A stretch of DNA of 64,000 nucleotides from Luzula sylvatica (taxonomy: Eukaryota; Streptophyta; Magnoliopsida; Poales; Juncaceae): the NCBI GenBank assembly GCA_946800325.1, contig OX326957.1, positions 65,389,570-65,453,569 of the forward strand, in the 5' to 3' direction. The translations under genes were made by a program, and so were the position numbers. A model generated the notes under the pieces. The model searched no databases. It was not told where the DNA came from and worked only from the letters and a program-made list of their open reading frames with translations. Below, one piece after another: positions 22,821 to 35,158 of this stretch (within the stretch, counting starts at the first letter, position 1; the number at the start of each line of letters is the position of its first letter).

Positions 22821-23820
22821 GAAGGAAATACAGTTTCAGGATCAACCGTAAAAGTGTACACAAGGATAAACGAATGTAGTCGTACATTCGTAGCCATAAC
22901 TTTCAGTAGGAAAATCCGATTTGAATGGTTCAAATTGGGTAAGATAGATAATTAGATTATCTATAACCTTCATGTAGAAATATATTTCATATGAACGAAG
23001 TATAAGGGTCGTTTCTGTGAAATACCGAAAGGGTGCAACAGTATGACATACAGTTAGTAAAACAGTCATAACTTTTGCATACGAACTCCAATTGGGCTGG
23101 GACAAATTGGGTTGTGTAGATAATGGGATTATCTACAACTTTCGTGTTAGTTGATTTTCTGTCAGAGAAATTTATCAATTTCGTCTGGACAGAATACTGA
23201 CCAGGTTCATGCAGTTTTCTGTGTGAGAGGGTGTATATTGGATATACATGCCTTTTGACTAATCCTGATCCTATTAGATATAAATAGGATTTTCTCTCTC
23301 ATCTTAACTAAGCAATTCATTCAGAATTATCTAGAAAATTGTGAGACAAATTTCTAGAGAGTGAAAAGGCTTAAAAGAGAGAAACCGTGAAAAGGTGTTT
23401 TACGGTTTAGAGAATCAATTCGATTAAGCAAGTTCACCGGTGCATCGTCTAGGCAGGTGCATCCGTGACCGACGTCTTGCGACTCAAGGTGGATACACGT
23501 AGAGGAGCAACAACTGAGGCTCTCACGATTGTGATCGATTCGGACGCGTGAATTCAGTCGGAGACGAAATCAAGCGAATCGGCGAAGTCAACAAACGGTG
23601 AAAGACGCGTGGTGTGGGACGCGCGGATTGTCACCAACGTGACACGGAAAAGAAGAATAGTAATCAACCCTTCGTGTGCAATCAATTTTGCACTGGTATG
23701 AATCTAATCTTCTTATTTGCATCGTACCCGTCGAAGTCGTGGCGTGATCTCGGGAATCGGGGAATCGGACCGGGCCTTCATTCCGCTGCGCGGGCCCGGG
23801 GTCGAGGATATTCCCCAACA
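22821..23820 (+). repeat. 5' LTR of outer copia element
   Basis: 1000-base LTR with TG...CA ends. A TATA box TATAAATA at 23279-23286 is followed by a CT-rich transcription-start-like region. The partner is 38707-39707. Confidence 0.93.
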
Positions 23821-23821
23821 G

Positions 23822-23833
23822 TGGTATCAGAGC
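23822..23833 (+). other. Primer binding site, outer copia
   Basis: TGGTATCAGAGC, one base after the 5' LTR, complementary to the 3' end of initiator methionine tRNA, the usual primer of plant copia elements. Confidence 0.92.
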
Positions 23834-24080
23834 GATCGCCATCGATTCGAGGGTCGAATCATAGTCGTATATTAGATATACGCACGGGTTATCAAAGTTC
23901 GTACCCGTTTGCATGATGTTACATATTTAGAATGTCAAATTCCATTAAAATCACAAGTGAAATTCGCTAGAGATCGATCAATAGTTGATTGAGAGTATCT
24001 AGGAATGATCGTGAAAATGTTTCATGATTGATCGTTTTGGAAACGAGCGAAAACAGACTGAACAGTTCAAAAATCGCATA

Positions 24081-24657
24081 GTCCGTTATAACTAGGGATG
24101 TAAATGGTGCGGGTAATGCCCGACCCGACCCGTCGCAACGGACACTGTAGCAGATACAGGAAATTGGGAAATTCTGCGAAAAACACATATTCCGTTATAA
24201 CGGACTTGGAGTCCGTTGTAACGGACCCTGTATAGGATGCGGGGGTGTGAGGAGGACTGTGAAAAACTGCATATTCCGTTGTAACGGACTTGGAGTCCGT
24301 TGTAACGGACCTTGTATCTGATACGACGTTGCGGGGATGCCAAGGGTGTCTATTGGAGTCCGTTGTAACGGCCTGGGTCCGTTGTAACGGAGCTCTACGC
24401 AGTTGGTCCGTTGTAACGGACTGTATGTTGCGTTATAACGGACTGGTCTCTAGAAATTTGGACGAAGGTTTGCAGAAAATAGCGTTGCAACGGACCTAGG
24501 TTGCGTTGTAACGGACATGTTTCTGGCAAATTTTGGCCAAACTCCAGAATAAATAGCGTTGTAACGGACTGGACTTCTGTTGTAACGGAGTACCAAGTAT
24601 ACTGGAGGTCCGTTGTAACGGACTATGTTGCGGACTATGTTGCGTTACAACGGACTG
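24081..24657 (+). repeat. CCGTT/AACGG palindrome array in the copia leader
   Basis: About 15 copies of (T)CCGTTGTAACGGA and variants (CGTTATAACGG, CGTTGCAACGG, CGTTACAACGG), each a near-perfect palindrome, spread between PBS and gag. AACGG is the most constant part. AACGG is the core of the plant MSA element bound by three-repeat MYB proteins. Use as such here is inference. Counterparts are at 33471-33924 (inner element) and in the SIRE-like LTRs. Confidence 0.9.
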
Positions 24658-24951
24658 GTTTCTGGTTGCTGATTTTGTTTTCGTGATAACTTTGGCTACA
24701 CAACTTGGAATTTTGAGTTCTTTATATCGATTTGATCGGCATCAATCATACTAGCATATAATTAGATAATTATTTAGAATAATTAGACTCCCAAATAAAT
24801 ACATATGCATTTATGAAAATCTTGTGATAGTGATATAATTGGATTATGTCACGAATTTAGAAACATACAATGGTATGATCCCTCATAATATTTAAGTCAT
24901 GGAAATGCCTTCCATATTCACAACCACTATGATCGGTACTACGTCTCACAT

Positions 24952-25128
24952 GGGTTAAGGCCAAAGCCGACATGGGTTATTGTAGTCATCGACGGGGTGG
25001 CAAGCGTTAAATAGGGACTGATAAGGGTTAAGGCCAAAGCCGACTTATTAGTAGTTTATTTGAACTATACGCTGAGTATGGTTGTGACTTAACCGTTCAA
25101 GCCAATAAGGGTTGAGGCCAAAGCCGAC
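24952..25128 (+). repeat. Thrice-repeated GGGTTAAGGCCAAAGCCGAC in the copia leader
   Basis: Copies at 24952-24971, 25025-25044 and 25109-25128 (last with one change). Each can form a small hairpin (GGC..GCC). The inner element keeps all three at 32998-33017, 33082-33101 and 33155-33174. The position in the untranslated leader suits an RNA packaging or dimerisation signal, but that is inference. Confidence 0.85.
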
Positions 25129-25457
25129 TTGATTGGAAGTTCGGGGCATAGATAGGATGCACACACGGAACTGGGATTGTATTGGATACGATCCATCACC
25201 GAAATCCTATAAAGGTTCAAGAGTCGCATTGGATGTGATTGGATATAATCCTACCTAAATAGCGAGATCCCATTCGTCTGCCAAAGCAACTTGTGGGAGG
25301 ATCGTAAATATGGGTCTTGAGTGTTATGGACTTGGAGTCCCGTATCGGTATGAGGGTTATCGATTCGATAAAATAACACTATCATATAATCATCATATAA
25401 GCCCTATAAGATAAGTACGCAACGTTAGTAATCAATCTTTTATTTCATTTGTAGAAT

Positions 25458-27042
25458 ATGTCTTCTAGTAACACCAACACCATGTCGATTAGATCGACTT
25501 TAGAAAAGGATAAGCTAGTGGGTCGGAACTACTTTGACTGGCACCGAAACCTGAGAATAGTTCTTAGGCAAGAGGGCAAAAGTCACGTATTGGATACGGA
25601 ACTAGTAGAACCGGGCCCCGATGCTACGGCCGAAGAAAGGGCCGCGTTTGAGAAACTTAAGAAGGACTCAAATGATGTTACGTGCCTCATGTTGGCATGT
25701 ATGGACGCTAGTCTTCAAAAGCAGTTTGAGGACTCGGATGCGCACATCATAGACGTTGTGCTCAAGGAAATGTTCCAAGAGCAGGAGCGTATTGAACGGT
25801 TCAGTACGCTCAAGGAGTTAGTAAACTGCAAGATGCCTTCGGGGTCTTCAGTGAGTACTCACGTTTTGAAGGTGCAAGCTCTCATAGACCGTCTTGAGAA
25901 GCTAGGAGAGAAATTGTCGAAGATTATGCAACAAGATTTGATCTTGTGTGCACTTCCTCCAATGTTTTCTCCGTTCGTGACTAACTATCACATGCATTCG
26001 ATGGATAAGACGATCCCTGAGCTTCACGGAATGCTCAAAAATTTTGAATCGGAGACGTTGAAGTCGTCCGGAGAGAACAGGGCAAGAGTTGCCGGAAATG
26101 TTCTCACAATTCAGAATAAGGATCGTAAGAGATCAAAGTCCAAGGGCGGTTCGGCTAAGAAACGTTCGAAGCCGAATAAAAGGGGAAAGGAGAAATCCAA
26201 GGATGAGACGTGCTTTCATTGTCACGAGGCTGGACATTGGAAGCGCGATTGCAAGTCTTACCTCGAGGAGGTGAAGAAGGGCAAGGCGGTTTCAGCGACC
26301 GGCCTCTCAGGTATTAACGTTATTGAAGTTAATATTTCAACTATGACTAATTGGGTATTGGATACCGGTTGTGGGACTCATATTTGTCGAAATATGCAGG
26401 TTCTTCAAAATAGTCGAAGGTTGGAAAAGGGTGAAGTCGATCTACGCGTCGGGAATGGAGCAAGAGTTGCTGCGTTTGCCGTAGGAGTAGTTAATTTGAC
26501 TTTACCTAGTGGACTTATTTTAGTACTAAATAATTGTTATTATGTACCGACATTATGTAAGAACATAATAAGTGTGTCGAAACTGGCCAATGATGGCTAT
26601 GAATTCGTTATTAGGAATAATGAGTTTTCGATATGTAAGGATTCTATTATCTATGGAAATGTTCTGTTAGAAAATGGTCTTTATGTGTTGGATTTCGATC
26701 ACGGAAATAATAAGTCCATATATAACGTTAATGTAAAAAGGATTAAACCTAAAGTTGATAATCGGACTTTCTTTTGGCATTGTCGTCTCGGTCATGTGAA
26801 TGAGAAACGCATTGCTAGACTCCATAAAGATGGAATGCTAGACTCATTTGAATTGGATTCATTTGGGAATTACGAATCTTGTTTGCTTGGCAAGATGACT
26901 AAGGCGCCATTCTCCAAGGTCGGAGAGCGGTCCAACGATCTATTGGAACTCATACATTCCGATGTGTGTGGACCGATGAGCATCGAGGCAAGAGGAGGCT
27001 ATCGATACTTTGGTACGTTTACGGACGATCATAGTAGATATG
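25458..27042 (+). CDS. Copia gag-pol, 5' part (gag, protease, start of integrase)
   Basis: First part of the polyprotein. Residues 1-250 are gag (capsid-like, with NYFDWHRNLRIVL near the start, as in UBN2-type copia gag). The zinc knuckle CFHCHEAGHWKRDC is at 252-265 (CX2CX4HX4C). The aspartic protease motif D-T-G is at 302-304. The GAG-pre-integrase zinc region (WHCRLGHVNEKRIARL ... CLLGKMTKAPF) and the first catalytic Asp region of integrase (LIHSDVCGP, TDDHSRY) follow. The frame runs to 27047 but the last codons belong to the inserted element; the host sequence stops at the target duplication ATATG (27038-27042). Polyprotein synthesis is therefore blocked here. The reading frame resumes in phase at 35159. 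Confidence 0.92.
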
Positions 27043-28019
27043 TGTAGGGGAATATCCCCGGCCCCGGGCCCGCGCAGCGGATATGTAGGCCCGGTCCGAT
27101 TCCCCGATTCCCGAGATCACGCCACGACTTCGAGGGTACGATGCAAATAGAAGGTTAGATCCATACCAGTTCCAAATTGATGGAACACGAAGGGTTGATC
27201 GCTGCCTCCTATTCCTCCGGTCACGTTGGTAACTTTACGCGCGTCCCACACTGTGCGTCCTTCACCGTTCGTTCCCGTTCTTCGATCCTTTGGTTCGATC
27301 ACAACGGAGAGCCCCAAGTGTTGCTCCTCCACACGTATCCACCTTGAGTCGGAAGACGCCGGACACGGATACACCTGCCTAGACGATGTATCGGTGCACT
27401 TGCTTGATCTCAATCGATTCTCTATTAATCTCTCTTCGTGCCTTTTCACTCACAAAAGATCAAATCTGAATTTGCTCTTTTTTCTTGTGTCTTGGGCAGA
27501 ATATTGCTTTGAATTACTTCTGAATCCCTTAGTGAAGATGAGAGAGAAAATCCTATTTATACCTAATAGGATAAGGATTAGCCAAAATGCATGTATATCC
27601 AATATACACCCTTTCACACAGAAAACTGTATGAACCTGTTCAGTATTCTGTCCAGACGAAATTGATAAATTTCTCTGACAGAACATCAACCAATACGAAC
27701 GTTGTAGATAATCTTATTATCTACTCAACCCAATTTGGCCCAGCCCAATTGTAGTTCGTATGCAAAAGTTATGACTGTTTTACTAACTGTATGTCATACT
27801 GTTGCACCCTTTCGGTATTTCACAGAAACGACACTTATACTTCGTTCATATGAAATATATTTCTATATGAAGGTTGTAGATAATCTCATTATCTATCTAA
27901 TCCAATTTGAACCATTCTAATTGGATTTTCCCACTGAAAGTTATGGCCACGAATGTACGACTACATTCGTTTATCCTTGTGTACACTTTTACGGTTGATC
28001 CGAAACTGTATTTCTTTCA
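27043..28019 (-). repeat. 3' LTR of inner copia element
   Basis: 977-base LTR. On the minus strand it starts TGAAAGAAATACAG and ends CCCCTACA. It pairs with 34178-35153 and resembles the outer element's LTR throughout (for example TTTCAGATCAACCG-like, TCTGTCAGAGAAATTTATC, GGCCCGGGGCCGGGGATATT-type end). Confidence 0.92.
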
Positions 28020-29400
28020 GTCTCCCACTAAATTTCAGATCTACCTAAAAGGTACTCATGCATATCCAATACGCACGATTTTAGAGAATATAGCTCGCGT
28101 ATCAAATACCAAGCTATGCACATCCAATGTGCCGATTTTATGATCAAGCCCGACTTAGTACGACTCGTTGTGTGACCATGTAGGTTCGACTTAACGATGG
28201 CAGTAGGTTGTTTCCAATGCCTACAAGCTCATGAGCGGGATCTAGTCACTCCATCATAGCTACCCATGTTAAACGAAAAATGATTGTGATCATTGTGCCT
28301 ATCTCGAATAGCGGTTACTAGTTCTCTTGTTTACGATATCCGTTAATCAAAAGGCACGGTAATAGTCATCCTTATAATTTGATTAACTATACTTATTCCC
28401 CGATTCCGAGTTGAGTTAACAAATTTCAATCGATATTAACCATTAATATCATTGACTGTGGCCACAGTTTTCGTTAATCGACTCATCGAGCGGCGCCTAA
28501 GAGATATCTCTTCCTTTCGGAATAAACAATTCCTATCTTGGAGACTCACATTGAATTCCGTGTTTCGGACAATACCCAATGATGACCCTTTTAACTCCCT
28601 GTTACGGTGAGCGTAAGATCATATCAAAGCATTGTGTTACGCACGTAACGCAATCAATGATCCCCTCAAGTATGAAGAATCTAAAACCCCATCCGTCGCA
28701 AGTCCATCTATAATGACTAAACCATGTCATGGTCTCGCGGCTTCGGTCATATCCAATACATGTAACCTAACATATATCTACGTTCCCGATTCGACAAACT
28801 CCTTTGTCCCATGATTAGCAAAACATAATCATCTCCTCGGCAAACGTACTAGTGTACGCGTTCAGTCTATTCCCTTGTAATAGTAATGCTTCTCTCTTAA
28901 GCAAACTGACCCGCGACTAGGGATGTTTAGAAATGACACTTTAAGTTTGACGGTTTCGCTGCACATGGTCCTCAACCATGTCGACGTCCACACAAATTCA
29001 AATCAAGGTTCATGTAACAATCATATTACACAACCCAGCACACAGTTTTCATATAAGGTGAATGCATATTAATTTAAGTAAACAAAAATTTTAAAAGGGA
29101 TGCATTCATATGGACTAAGTATTTGGGTGATACAACGTTTACCTATGGGTATCTCCATACCCATAACCTGCGAGGACTATCGTATTAGATAACTACACTC
29201 TACTCTCTTCTTCCTCCTCTAGGTATCTCCATACCCATAGTTATCGCATGACAGTCACGCGTGACTAGAGAGAGCGGTTTTGTAAACGGGTCCGCACGTT
29301 CCCGCTAGTGTAAATCTTCAAACAGGATTGGAACATTTCCAATACCTACGATCACATCTTTTCACAAAATTTCATGGATCAAATGAAATTTTCTGAGTAT
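28020..29400 (-). other. 3' untranslated region of inner copia element
   Basis: Non-coding stretch between RNase H remnant and 3' LTR. It matches the outer element's 37543-38706, read in reverse, over long stretches, including the GGTTTAGTCATTA/GATGGACTTGCGACGG region. PPT-like purine tract adjoins the LTR. Confidence 0.8.
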
Positions 29401-32400
29401 TGGCTAGAAGTGGTGGTGACCTCGGCATTTTTGGCTTGTACTATTGCGTTTCACGCAATAAACAACCATAAATCCGATAACTCGTGGCTACGAGAGTTTG
29501 GTCATGTTTCCTTGATCCATACCACTTCCTTTTGCGATTAATAACCGCAATATACTCGCCACCGTAAATAGAATCATAAACTATTGGTCTTGTGGAACCT
29601 TTCCACATAACCGTGTTTTCATTTAAGCAAAACATGTACACACTTTGTGATCGAAAGTCGTGCTACATATTTGGACGTGCTTAATCTTTGGAAACTGTTG
29701 TTGTTATAACTCTTTATAACCAACACGTCCTCCACACCATTATAGATAAAAATCCTGAATTCTTTCGTAAAGTATTCAAGGATAAACTTCACCTCTATCA
29801 ATACAAATCCCGATGGGTTTAAATATACATAACCGTTATGTATATACTTGTATAACCATTATACATTCACAAGAGTTAGTCTCATGTAATCGAATTACAT
29901 TCAAACTCATGTGATTCCCATGAATTGTATTGACGGTGAACTAGACGCTTTATTTGTATGACAGATAGCCACATACATATCATGACAGATATAATAGATC
30001 CTAACATCAAATGTAAGGCATCATATTACTACTTTTCGCGCTGTTTTATGTCTCACATCGAGCCGTTGAAAATTTCTGCCATTCGATATTTCGTTTTAAC
30101 TCCTCCAAGGAGTTTACATGTTGAAAACCAATTTCAACAATATGTCGATATATGTGCTATAACATAGCACGAGGAACTTCTTAGATCTATCATATAGATC
30201 TTCACGCTTATTTCCTAAGCGGTCTCGCCTAAATCCTTTGTCGTTACAAGAAATATAATGCGGCTCCCACTAACCTTCATGTGTACACAAAGTTTTTATT
30301 CGTTCCGACAATTTTATAACAGTTTATAACATCGTCAAAACGAATATTCCAATTCCGAGAAGCTTTCTCTAATCCATCATATGGATCGTTAAAGCGTGCA
30401 TATCTTATTCCAATTCTTATGAATTGGCAAAACCGTAAGGTTGTGTCAAGTACACATCCTTTAATAAAATTTCTGTTAAGAAATTCGGTTTTGACATCCA
30501 TCTTGCCACATCACATAGTCATAATTCGCGATTATGGCAAGCATAATTTCGAGAATAGGAAAGCATGGCAACATGCGAAAACGTTTCTTCATAGTCCGAC
30601 TATGAATTGCATGAAACTCTTCGCAAAAAGCCTCGCTTTATATATATGCGTATTCCTATCCATGTAGGTTCTTTATCTTGAAAAACCTACTCACATTTCA
30701 TGGGTCTAACCCAGAAAGTGATGAAATCAAGTTCTGAACTTGATAATTTACATGGATCGAATCTCAGATTTCATGACACCATGTCATGTGGAATCAACTT
30801 TTCATAGCATCCTTGTAGGATATCGAATCATCATATGATTTCGATCTATCATCATTAGCCACGATAAATCCGTATTTACCGGTTTATGATATAGCCTACT
30901 TGATCTACGAAAAATTGCTTTGTGTGTTCGACTTGCGTTCATCAATTCTTGATGAAGCCATGTCAACTTTCATCGGTACAATGTTCATTTTCAGATCTCG
31001 AACTCTTTCGAGATTTATTCTACTCCCACTAGCCCGCATAGAGATAAATGGCACCAAGTTCCAAACTTGTGCGCATCTAGTCCTCCTCCAAGAAGGCATC
31101 TCTTCGAGTCACGAAAATTTCATTTTCGTCGGGACGTTAGAACTAATACCCTTTAGTTTCCTTAAGGATAAACGAACAATTTCCAAATTTGGGATTGAGG
31201 TTAACCGAAACAAATTTCGAAATACACTCACATCCTCAAATTTGTACAAATGACAACTTCGGAACCATTCCGATCCATATCTCATATGTCGTCTTTTGTA
31301 CCGATTAGAAGGTTTATGGTTCATATCTTATATGCAACCATTCATTAGTGCCGCTGTCTCAAGGGCGTATCCCCAAAATATTTTGGGAGATCTTATTGAC
31401 TTATCATTTATCGAACCATGTCTAACATGCGTTCATTTCCTCTTTTCGGACACATCTCAATGTTCCGAATAAAGGCAATCGTGAAACGATTCCACAATCA
31501 TAAATGATCATCAATATTCATAACTCAAATATCGCCTCTTCGATCCTATCGAAAGGTTTAGCTCAAATACTCGCCTTCTCGATCCTATCAAAAAGCTTTG
31601 AATTTCTTGCTTAGTTGATTTCGTATTTCGTTTTTGAAACTCTTTGAATCTTTCAAAAGTCTCCGTTTCGGCACGCATTAAATAGATATTTTCATATCTA
31701 CTTTAACCGTCCATAAACGTAACAAAATACCGATAGCCTCCTCTTGCCTCGGAACTTATCGGAACATCTACATGTGAATGTAAGTTTCAATAATTCGTTG
31801 GATCTTTCTCCAACCTTTGGAGAATGATGCCCTTTGTCATCTTGCCTAATAAATAAGTATCGCATTGTTCAATCGAATCTAATTCGAATGATTTTAGCAA
31901 TCCATCATATGGAATCTAGATACGCGAATCTCGTTTATATGGCCAAGACGGCAATGCCAAAAGAAGCAATCAACTTCTAGGTTTAATCCTCCTCGGATTT
32001 CACCGTTCTTTGAGTCATTAGTTTGGACAACTCCTTGTCCGAACTTCCTATTTGGAAAACATTTTTCCAAAATACCCTTAGACATACATTTCTTTCGATC
32101 CCACCTTTTGAATTACAAGGACATCCACGCATCTTAATGCATTGGATTCTTCGGATACTCCAAGCATCTCCAATTCAATTTTAAATCGCATCTCATGCCA
32201 TTCAGGGATCGACTTATCTATCGAATGCATATGATATTCGGTCACAAAGATCAAATCTCGTACCATCAACACACGAGTGTTAATCAAAGACCCATAAGGC
32301 GTCTCAAAATTAACCTACTCTTTGAGCCGCATTGAGTCATTCAATGCGCTCTAGCTCTTGAAACTATTTCATGAGCGTTGTGTTTTACTTTCATATACAC

Positions 32401-32668
32401 CCGAATTCTCAAAACAATTTTGAGAAATTTGCGTCTATACATGCCACCACAAGGCACGTAATATTGTTCGATTCCTTCTTAAGTTTATCGAACCCGGCTT
32501 TCTCTAAAGCCAAAGCCTCGAGCCCCGAATCTACTATTTCCGTGTCCAACACGTTCCTTTAAGTCTAAGAACTATTCTTTGACTATCAAGGTGAATAACG
32601 GTAATTCCGGCCCAAAAGCCATCTATCATATCGATCTAATCGATATATTTGGTGTTGCTTGAAAACAT
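29400..32668 (-). pseudogene. Decayed copia gag-pol of inner element
   Basis: Read on the minus strand from a gag start equivalent at 32668 (ATGTTTTCAAGCAACACC). Recognisable fragments in order are: gag piece YHMHSIDKSIPEWHEM (32287-32078), GAG-pre-integrase piece FFWHCRLGHINEIRVSRFH (32085-31894), RT piece MDVKTEFLNRN and SRNWNIRFDDVI (30501-30277), and RNase H piece MFCLNENTVMWKGS (29641-29441). The zinc knuckle and protease motifs are missing. Numerous stops and frameshifts separate the pieces, so no polyprotein can be made. Confidence 0.88.
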
Positions 32669-32997
32669 AATTCTAAACGGATGATGAAGATTAACTCCTA
32701 ACCGTGCGTACTTAATCTATATGCTTATATGATAATTATATGATAGTGTTATTTTATCGAATCGATAACCCTCATACCGATACGGGACTCCAAGTCCATA
32801 ACACTCAAGATCCATATATCACGATCCTCCCATAAGTTGCTTTGGCAGACGAATGGGATCTCGCTATTTAGGTAGAATTATATCCAATCGCATCCAATGC
32901 GACTCTTGAACCTTTATAGGATTTCGGTGATGAATCGTATCCAATACAATCCCAGTTCCGTGTGTGCATCCTATCTATGCCCCGAACTTCCAATCAA

Positions 32998-33174
32998 GTC
33001 GGCTTTGGCCTCAACCCTTACTGGCTTGAACGGTTAAGTCACAACCATACTCAGCGTATCGTTCAAATAAACTACTAATAAGTCGGCTTTGGCCTTAACC
33101 CTTATCAGTCCCTATTTAACGCTTGCCACCCCATTGATGACTACAATAACCCATGTCGGCTTTGGCCTTAACCC
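32998..33174 (-). repeat. Conserved triple GGCCAAAGCC motif in inner leader
   Basis: Three copies (32998-33017, 33082-33101, 33155-33174) matching those in the outer leader in order and nearly in spacing, despite decay of the adjacent gag. Confidence 0.85.
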
Positions 33175-33470
33175 ATGTGAGACGTAGTACCGATCATAGT
33201 GGTTGTGAATATGGAAGGCATTTCCATGACTTAAATATTATGAGGGATCATGCCATTGCATGTTTCTAAATCCGTGACATAATCCAATTATATCACTATC
33301 ACAAAATTTTCATAAATGCATATGTATTTATTTGGGAGTCTAATTATTCTAAATAATTATCTAATTATATGCTAGTATGATTGATGCCGATCAAATCGAT
33401 ATAAAGAACTCAAAATTCCAAGTTGTGTAGCCAAAGTTATCACGAAAACAAAATCAGCAACCAGAAACCC

Positions 33471-33924
33471 ATCCGTTGTAACGCAACATAGTCCGTTACA
33501 ACGGACATCCAGTATACTTGGAACTCCGTTACAACGGAAGTCCAATCCGTTACAACGCTATTTATTTCGGAGTTTGGCCAAATTTTGCCAGAAACATGTC
33601 CGTTACAACGCAACCTAGGTCCGTTACAACGCTATTTTCTGCAAACTTTCGTCCAAATTTCCAGAGACCAGTCCGTTAGAACGCAACATACAGTCCGTTA
33701 CAACGGACCAACTGTGTAGATCTCCGTTACAACGGACCCAGTCCGTTACAACGGACTCCAATAGACACCCTAGGCATCCCCGCAACCTCGTATCAGATAC
33801 AAGGTCCGTTACAACGGACTCCAAGTCCGTTACAACGGAATATGCAGTTTTCACGGTCCTCCTCACACCCTCGCATCCTATACAGGGTCCGTTACAACGG
33901 ACACCAAGTCCGTTATAACGGACT
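33471..33924 (-). repeat. CCGTT/AACGG palindrome array in inner leader
   Basis: About 14 copies of CCGTTACAACGGA and variants, in the same leader position as in the outer element (24081-24657). Several copies are half-changed to CCGTTACAACGC, which keeps the CCGTT arm (AACGG on the other strand). Confidence 0.9.
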
Positions 33925-34177
33925 ATGCGATTTTTGAACTGCTGTTTTCGCTCGTTTCCAAAACGATCAATCATGAAACCTTTTCACGATTATTCCTAGA
34001 TACTCTCAATCAACTATTGATCGATCTCTAGCGAATTTCACTTGTGATTTTAATGGAATTTGACATTCTAAATATGTAACATCATGTAAACGGGTACGAA
34101 CTTTGATAACCCGTGCGTATATCTAATATACGACTATGATTCGACCCTCGAATCGATGGCGATCGCTCTGATACCAC

Positions 34178-35153
34178 TGTAGGGGAATATCCCCGGCCCC
34201 GGGCCCGCGCAGCGGATATGTAGGCCCGGTCCGATTCCCCGATTCCCGAGATCACGCCACAACTTCGAGGGTACGATGCAAATAGAAGGTTAGATCCATA
34301 CCAGTTCCAAATTGATGGAACACGAAGGGTTGATCGCTGCCTCCTATTCCTCCGGTCACGTTGGTGACTTTACGCGCGTCCCACACCGTGCGTCCTTCAC
34401 CGTTCGTTCCCGTTCTTCAATCCTTCGGTTCGATCACAACGGAGAGCCCCAAGTGTTGCTCCTCCACACGTATCCACCTTGAGTCGGAAGACGCCGGACA
34501 TGGATACACCTGCCTAGACGATGTATCGGTGCACTTGCTTGATCTCGATCGATTCTCTATTAATCTCTCTTCGTGCCTTTTCACTCACAAAAGATCAAAT
34601 CTGAATTTGCTCTTTTTTCTTGTGTCTTGGGCAGATATTGCTTTGAATTACTTCTGAATCCCTTAGTGAAGATGAGAGAGAAAATCCTATTTATACCTAA
34701 TAGGATAAGGATTAGCCAAAAGGCATGTATATCCAATATACACCCTTTCACACAGAAAACTGTATGAACCTGTTCAGTATTCTGTCCAGACGAAATTGAT
34801 AAATTTCTCTGACAGAACATCAACCAATACGAAAGTTGTAGATAATCTTATTATCTACTCAACCCAATTTGGCCCAGCCCAATTGGAGTTCGTATGCAAA
34901 AGTTATGACTGTTTTACTAACTGTATATCATACTGTTGCACCCTTTCGGTATTTCACAGAAACGACACTTATACTTCGTTCATATGAAATATATTTCTAT
35001 ATGAAGGTTGTAGATAATCTCATTATCTATCTAATCCAATTTGAACCATTCTAATTGGATTTTCCCACTGAAAGTTATGGCCACGAATGTACGACTACAT
35101 TCGTTTATCCTTGTGTACACTTTTACGGTTGATCCGAAACTGTATTTCTTTCA
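34178..35153 (-). repeat. 5' LTR of inner copia element
   Basis: 976-base LTR followed on the minus strand by the PBS (34165-34176). Differs from the other inner LTR at about a dozen positions, including a one-base indel. Confidence 0.93.
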
Positions 35154-35158
35154 ATATG

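Larger units (their letters stand above)
27043..35153 (-). mobile_element. Nested copia-family element (inner), inverted, coding region decayed
   Basis: LTRs at 34178-35153 (5' on the minus strand) and 27043-28019, about 976-977 bases each, with roughly a dozen differences by eye. PBS TGGTATCAGAGC is at 34165-34176 and the PPT-like AGTGGGAGAC next to 28020. Target duplication ATATG is at 27038-27042 and 35154-35158. LTR, leader and remnant protein words match the outer element, so it belongs to the same or a sister family. The coding region holds no long frame: only scattered pieces of gag, GAG-pre-integrase, RT and RNase H with many stops and frameshifts. Young LTRs plus old coding decay imply that it moved using another element's proteins. 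Confidence 0.93.

Noticed and set aside
23588..23916. Open frames of about 100 codons in the copia LTRs (also near 27226-27633, 34361-34657, 38729-39065, 39475-39717)
   Set aside because: They lie in LTR sequence on either strand, recur only because the LTRs recur, and have no recognisable domain.
24081..24657. CRISPR-like array
   Set aside because: Short palindromes at irregular spacing in a eukaryotic retrotransposon leader, with no constant repeat length or spacers; not CRISPR.
35041..35158. N-terminal extension of the downstream copia frame
   Set aside because: These bases belong to the LTR of the inner element and the target duplication; the frame is open there by chance.
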